A stretch of 14,134 nucleotides of DNA. It comes from Geobacillus icigianus (lineage in GTDB: Bacteria > Bacillota > Bacilli > Bacillales > Anoxybacillaceae). Positions within the stretch are counted from its first letter, which is position 1, and each line of letters opens with the position of its first letter. The position numbers were made by a program, and so were the translations under genes. The notes below the pieces were generated by a model. The model searched no databases. It saw only the letters and a program-made list of their open reading frames with translations, and was not told the DNA's origin. This document shows positions 14,108 to 14,134 of the stretch, in pieces. Location: contig NZ_JPYA01000065.1 in assembly GCF_000750005.1 (NCBI RefSeq), positions 1 through 14,134 of the forward strand, in the 5' to 3' direction.

Positions 14108-14134
14108 AAAGTCACCATAACCCTACCAAGAAAG

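Noticed and set aside
1..14134. CRISPR array, tRNA/rRNA genes, riboswitch or T-box leader
   Set aside because: No regularly spaced repeats, no cloverleaf or rRNA-like segments, and no T-box or other riboswitch core found in the leaders examined.

Overview
The window looks like a chromosomal segment of a thermophilic Firmicute of the Geobacillus/Parageobacillus group. The leucine dehydrogenase reads as the Geobacillus stearothermophilus enzyme, the gene order matches the Bacillus subtilis yqzF-bkdR-ptb-bcd-buk-lpdV-bkdAA-bkdAB-bkdB locus, and the coding strand is rich in G/C at third codon positions. That composition also creates many long antisense shadow ORFs.

Layout. Positions 1-636 (+) hold the 3' part of a DDE transposase, open at the window edge. 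A bidirectional terminator (701-747) and a possible 47-aa gene (753-896, -) lie between it and the main locus. From 11570 down to 938 (-) runs the branched-chain amino-acid catabolic locus: bkdR (sigma-54 activator), then ptb, bcd, buk, lpdV, bkdAA, bkdAB and bkdB, closed by a hairpin terminator at 900-932. Divergent from bkdR is yqzF (DUF2627 membrane protein, +), convergent with yqiK (glycerophosphodiester phosphodiesterase, -). Beyond lies an exported protein of unknown function (13037-13705, +). A stretch of about 300 bp with no recognisable gene follows, and then what looks like the left end of another insertion sequence, with a strong hairpin and an extended -10 promoter reading out of the window.

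How it works. Bcd oxidatively deaminates Leu/Val/Ile to 2-oxo acids. The E1-alpha/E1-beta/E2/E3 complex (BkdAA, BkdAB, BkdB, LpdV) converts these to branched acyl-CoAs. The acyl-CoAs serve either as primers for branched-chain fatty acids or, through Ptb and Buk, as a source of ATP and free branched acids. A textbook -24/-12 (sigma-54) promoter lies upstream of ptb at 9413-9428, matching the AAA+ activator encoded directly upstream. The same 139-bp gap carries a near-perfect cre-like site, a 17-bp dyad on the predicted start of transcription, and a spaced inverted repeat that could be the BkdR enhancer.

The less ordinary parts are non-coding. bkdR and yqzF appear to have back-to-back promoters with overlapping -35 boxes. 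Strong hairpins sit at several cistron junctions of the operon. The 291-bp lpdV-bkdAA gap carries a duplicated copy of the lpdV 3' end and a nested inverted repeat. I see no CRISPR array, no rRNA or tRNA, and no clear novel defence or biosynthetic system.
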